A stretch of 64,000 nt of DNA from FEN-299 sp963727765. GTDB taxonomy: Bacteria; Acidobacteriota; Vicinamibacteria; Vicinamibacterales; Fen-181. A model generated the notes under the pieces. It did not search any database. It worked only from the letters and a program-made list of their open reading frames with translations, and was not told where the DNA came from. The DNA is taken from assembly GCA_963727765.1 (NCBI GenBank), contig CAVSGZ010000008.1, forward strand, positions 744,001-808,000, read 5' to 3'. Made by a program: the position numbers and the translations under genes. Below, one piece after another: positions 63,245 to 64,000 of the stretch (position 1 is its first letter; the number at the start of each line of letters is the position of its first letter).

Positions 63245-64000
63245 ATGACGATCTGGCTCGAACACCTGTGGCAGGACGTCCGCTACGGAGCCCGCATGCT
63301 CGCCAGGGCCCCGGCGTTCACCCTGGTCGCCGTCCTCTCGCTGGCGGTCGGCATCGGCGCCAACTGCGCGATCTTCAGCTTCGCCGACGCGCTGCTGTTG
63401 CGGCCGCTTCCCGTCGCCCGCCCCGGAGACGTGGTCACCGTCGGATCGACGATGACCCTCGAGGCCCTCGGGGCGAGCGCACTCGAGTCGTCGTACCCCG
63501 ACTACGTGGACGTCGGCGGCCGCAGCAAGAGCTTCGACGGCCTGGTCGCGTTCACCTACGTGACGGCCGGGTTCGCCAGCCATCCCGCCGCGGTGCCCGC
63601 CCTGAAGCTGGGCATGCTCGCCAGCGGCAACATGTTCAAGGTGATGGGCATCGAGCCGGTCCTCGGGCGCGCGTTCGGGCCCGATGAGGACCTGGTCCCC
63701 GGCCGGGACGCCGTCGTCGTGCTCGGGCACGCCCTGTGGGAGCAGCAGTTCTCGTCGGACCCGGCCGTCCTCGGCCGACGCGTGGACATCGACGGGCACC
63801 CGTTCACGGTCGTCGGCGTGGCGCCCGCGGAGTTCGCCGGCTTGAACTCGTATCTCCGGACCGACTTCTTCGTGCCGCTGATGATGTCGCCGCAGCTGCT
63901 CACCGATCCGAAGGCGGCGTCGCTCGAAGCCCGCGACGCGCGGAACCTGACGCTCAAGGGCCGCCTGGCGCCGGGCGTGTCGCAGGCCAGCGCGCAGGCG
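63245..64000 (+). CDS. ADOP-type ABC permease (MacB/FtsX fold), 5' part only
   Basis: 252 codons to the window end, no stop. It opens MTIWLEHLWQDVRYGARMLA then a TM helix (FTLVAVLSLAVGIGANCAIF) and LLLRPLPVARPGDVV, the diagnostic start of acidobacterial duplicated orphan permeases, followed by a MacB periplasmic core (VMGIEPVLGRAFGPDED, DPAVLGRRVDIDGHPFTVVG). These proteins of about 800 residues carry two FtsX units without their own ATPase. The lineage restriction of this family is a main reason for assigning the window to Acidobacteriota. Confidence 0.9.
   Translation, partial: MTIWLEHLWQDVRYGARMLARAPAFTLVAVLSLAVGIGANCAIFSFADALLLRPLPVARPGDVVTVGSTMTLEALGASALESSYPDYVDVGGRSKSFDGLVAFTYVTAGFASHPAAVPALKLGMLASGNMFKVMGIEPVLGRAFGPDEDLVPGRDAVVVLGHALWEQQFSSDPAVLGRRVDIDGHPFTVVGVAPAEFAGLNSYLRTDFFVPLMMSPQLLTDPKAASLEARDARNLTLKGRLAPGVSQASAQA

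Overview
The window is a GC-rich (roughly two-thirds G+C by eye) bacterial chromosome segment with no phage, IS element, CRISPR array or rRNA. Its gene content points to Acidobacteriota, most likely class Vicinamibacteria. The signs are an ADOP-type orphan MacB/FtsX permease, two VPS10/sortilin-like propeller proteins, several secreted S9 and S41 peptidases, DUF4382 and DUF2934 proteins, PEGA-domain proteins and a bacillithiol pair. This is inference from families; no marker gene such as 16S rRNA is present.

Layout. 0-8 kb (minus strand): the 3'-truncated first VPS10-like gene, a GGDEF response regulator translationally coupled to a hybrid histidine kinase ending in an HPt domain, and a DUF4382 lipoprotein. 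8-19.6 kb: tRNA-Arg(UCG) between two copies of a 41-nt repeat, an NRAMP transporter with a UspA protein, a DUF2934 protein, a PfkB kinase, MsrA, a CocE-type hydrolase, small membrane and secreted proteins, a Pal-like lipoprotein, a MarR regulator, tRNA-His(GUG) and a Tat-exported dipeptide epimerase. 19.8-25.1 kb: two metal uptake systems facing each other, tupABC (tungstate) and cbiMQO/nikMQO (Ni/Co), separated by a REP-type hairpin. 25.2-27.1 kb: bshB1-bshA for bacillithiol. 27.2-42 kb: two DPP-IV peptidases, the second VPS10-like gene, marR-yceI, a PEGA/TonB_C/secreted-protein operon, a receiver and kinase pair, and a Skp/OmpH-like chaperone.

42-45.2 kb: an ECF sigma/anti-sigma pair with a divergently read membrane protein, and a coupled three-gene operon around a B12-binding radical SAM enzyme. 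45.3-57.1 kb: a block that looks like an envelope/stress island, with a 36-residue charged protein, a cyclic beta-1,2-glucan synthase of about 2,870 codons (one frameshift), a 58-residue basic protein, a 90-residue hypothetical and an FtsH paralogue. 57-64 kb: a lipoprotein and S41 protease pair, a second B12 radical SAM enzyme, a TMTC-like membrane-TPR protein and the 5' part of an ADOP permease.

Main points of interest. (1) Two divergent, near-identical ECF-type promoters (GAAACC, 16 or 17 nt, CGTCT) lie between the ECF sigma gene and the opposing membrane-protein gene. (2) Several genes appear leaderless, with a -10 box 6-8 nt before the start codon and no Shine-Dalgarno. (3) Both VPS10-like genes are broken by the same one-base change (GATC read as GAATC), and the glucan synthase by a one-base loss; sequencing error must be excluded. 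(4) An identical 27-nt REP element supplies the C-terminal codons and stop regions of two unrelated genes. (5) A 14-nt element is shared by the upstream regions of ftsH and the 58-residue-protein gene. (6) There are relics of an amidohydrolase and possibly an NmrA-like gene. Tight start/stop overlaps (ATGA or GTGA) mark at least ten operon junctions.
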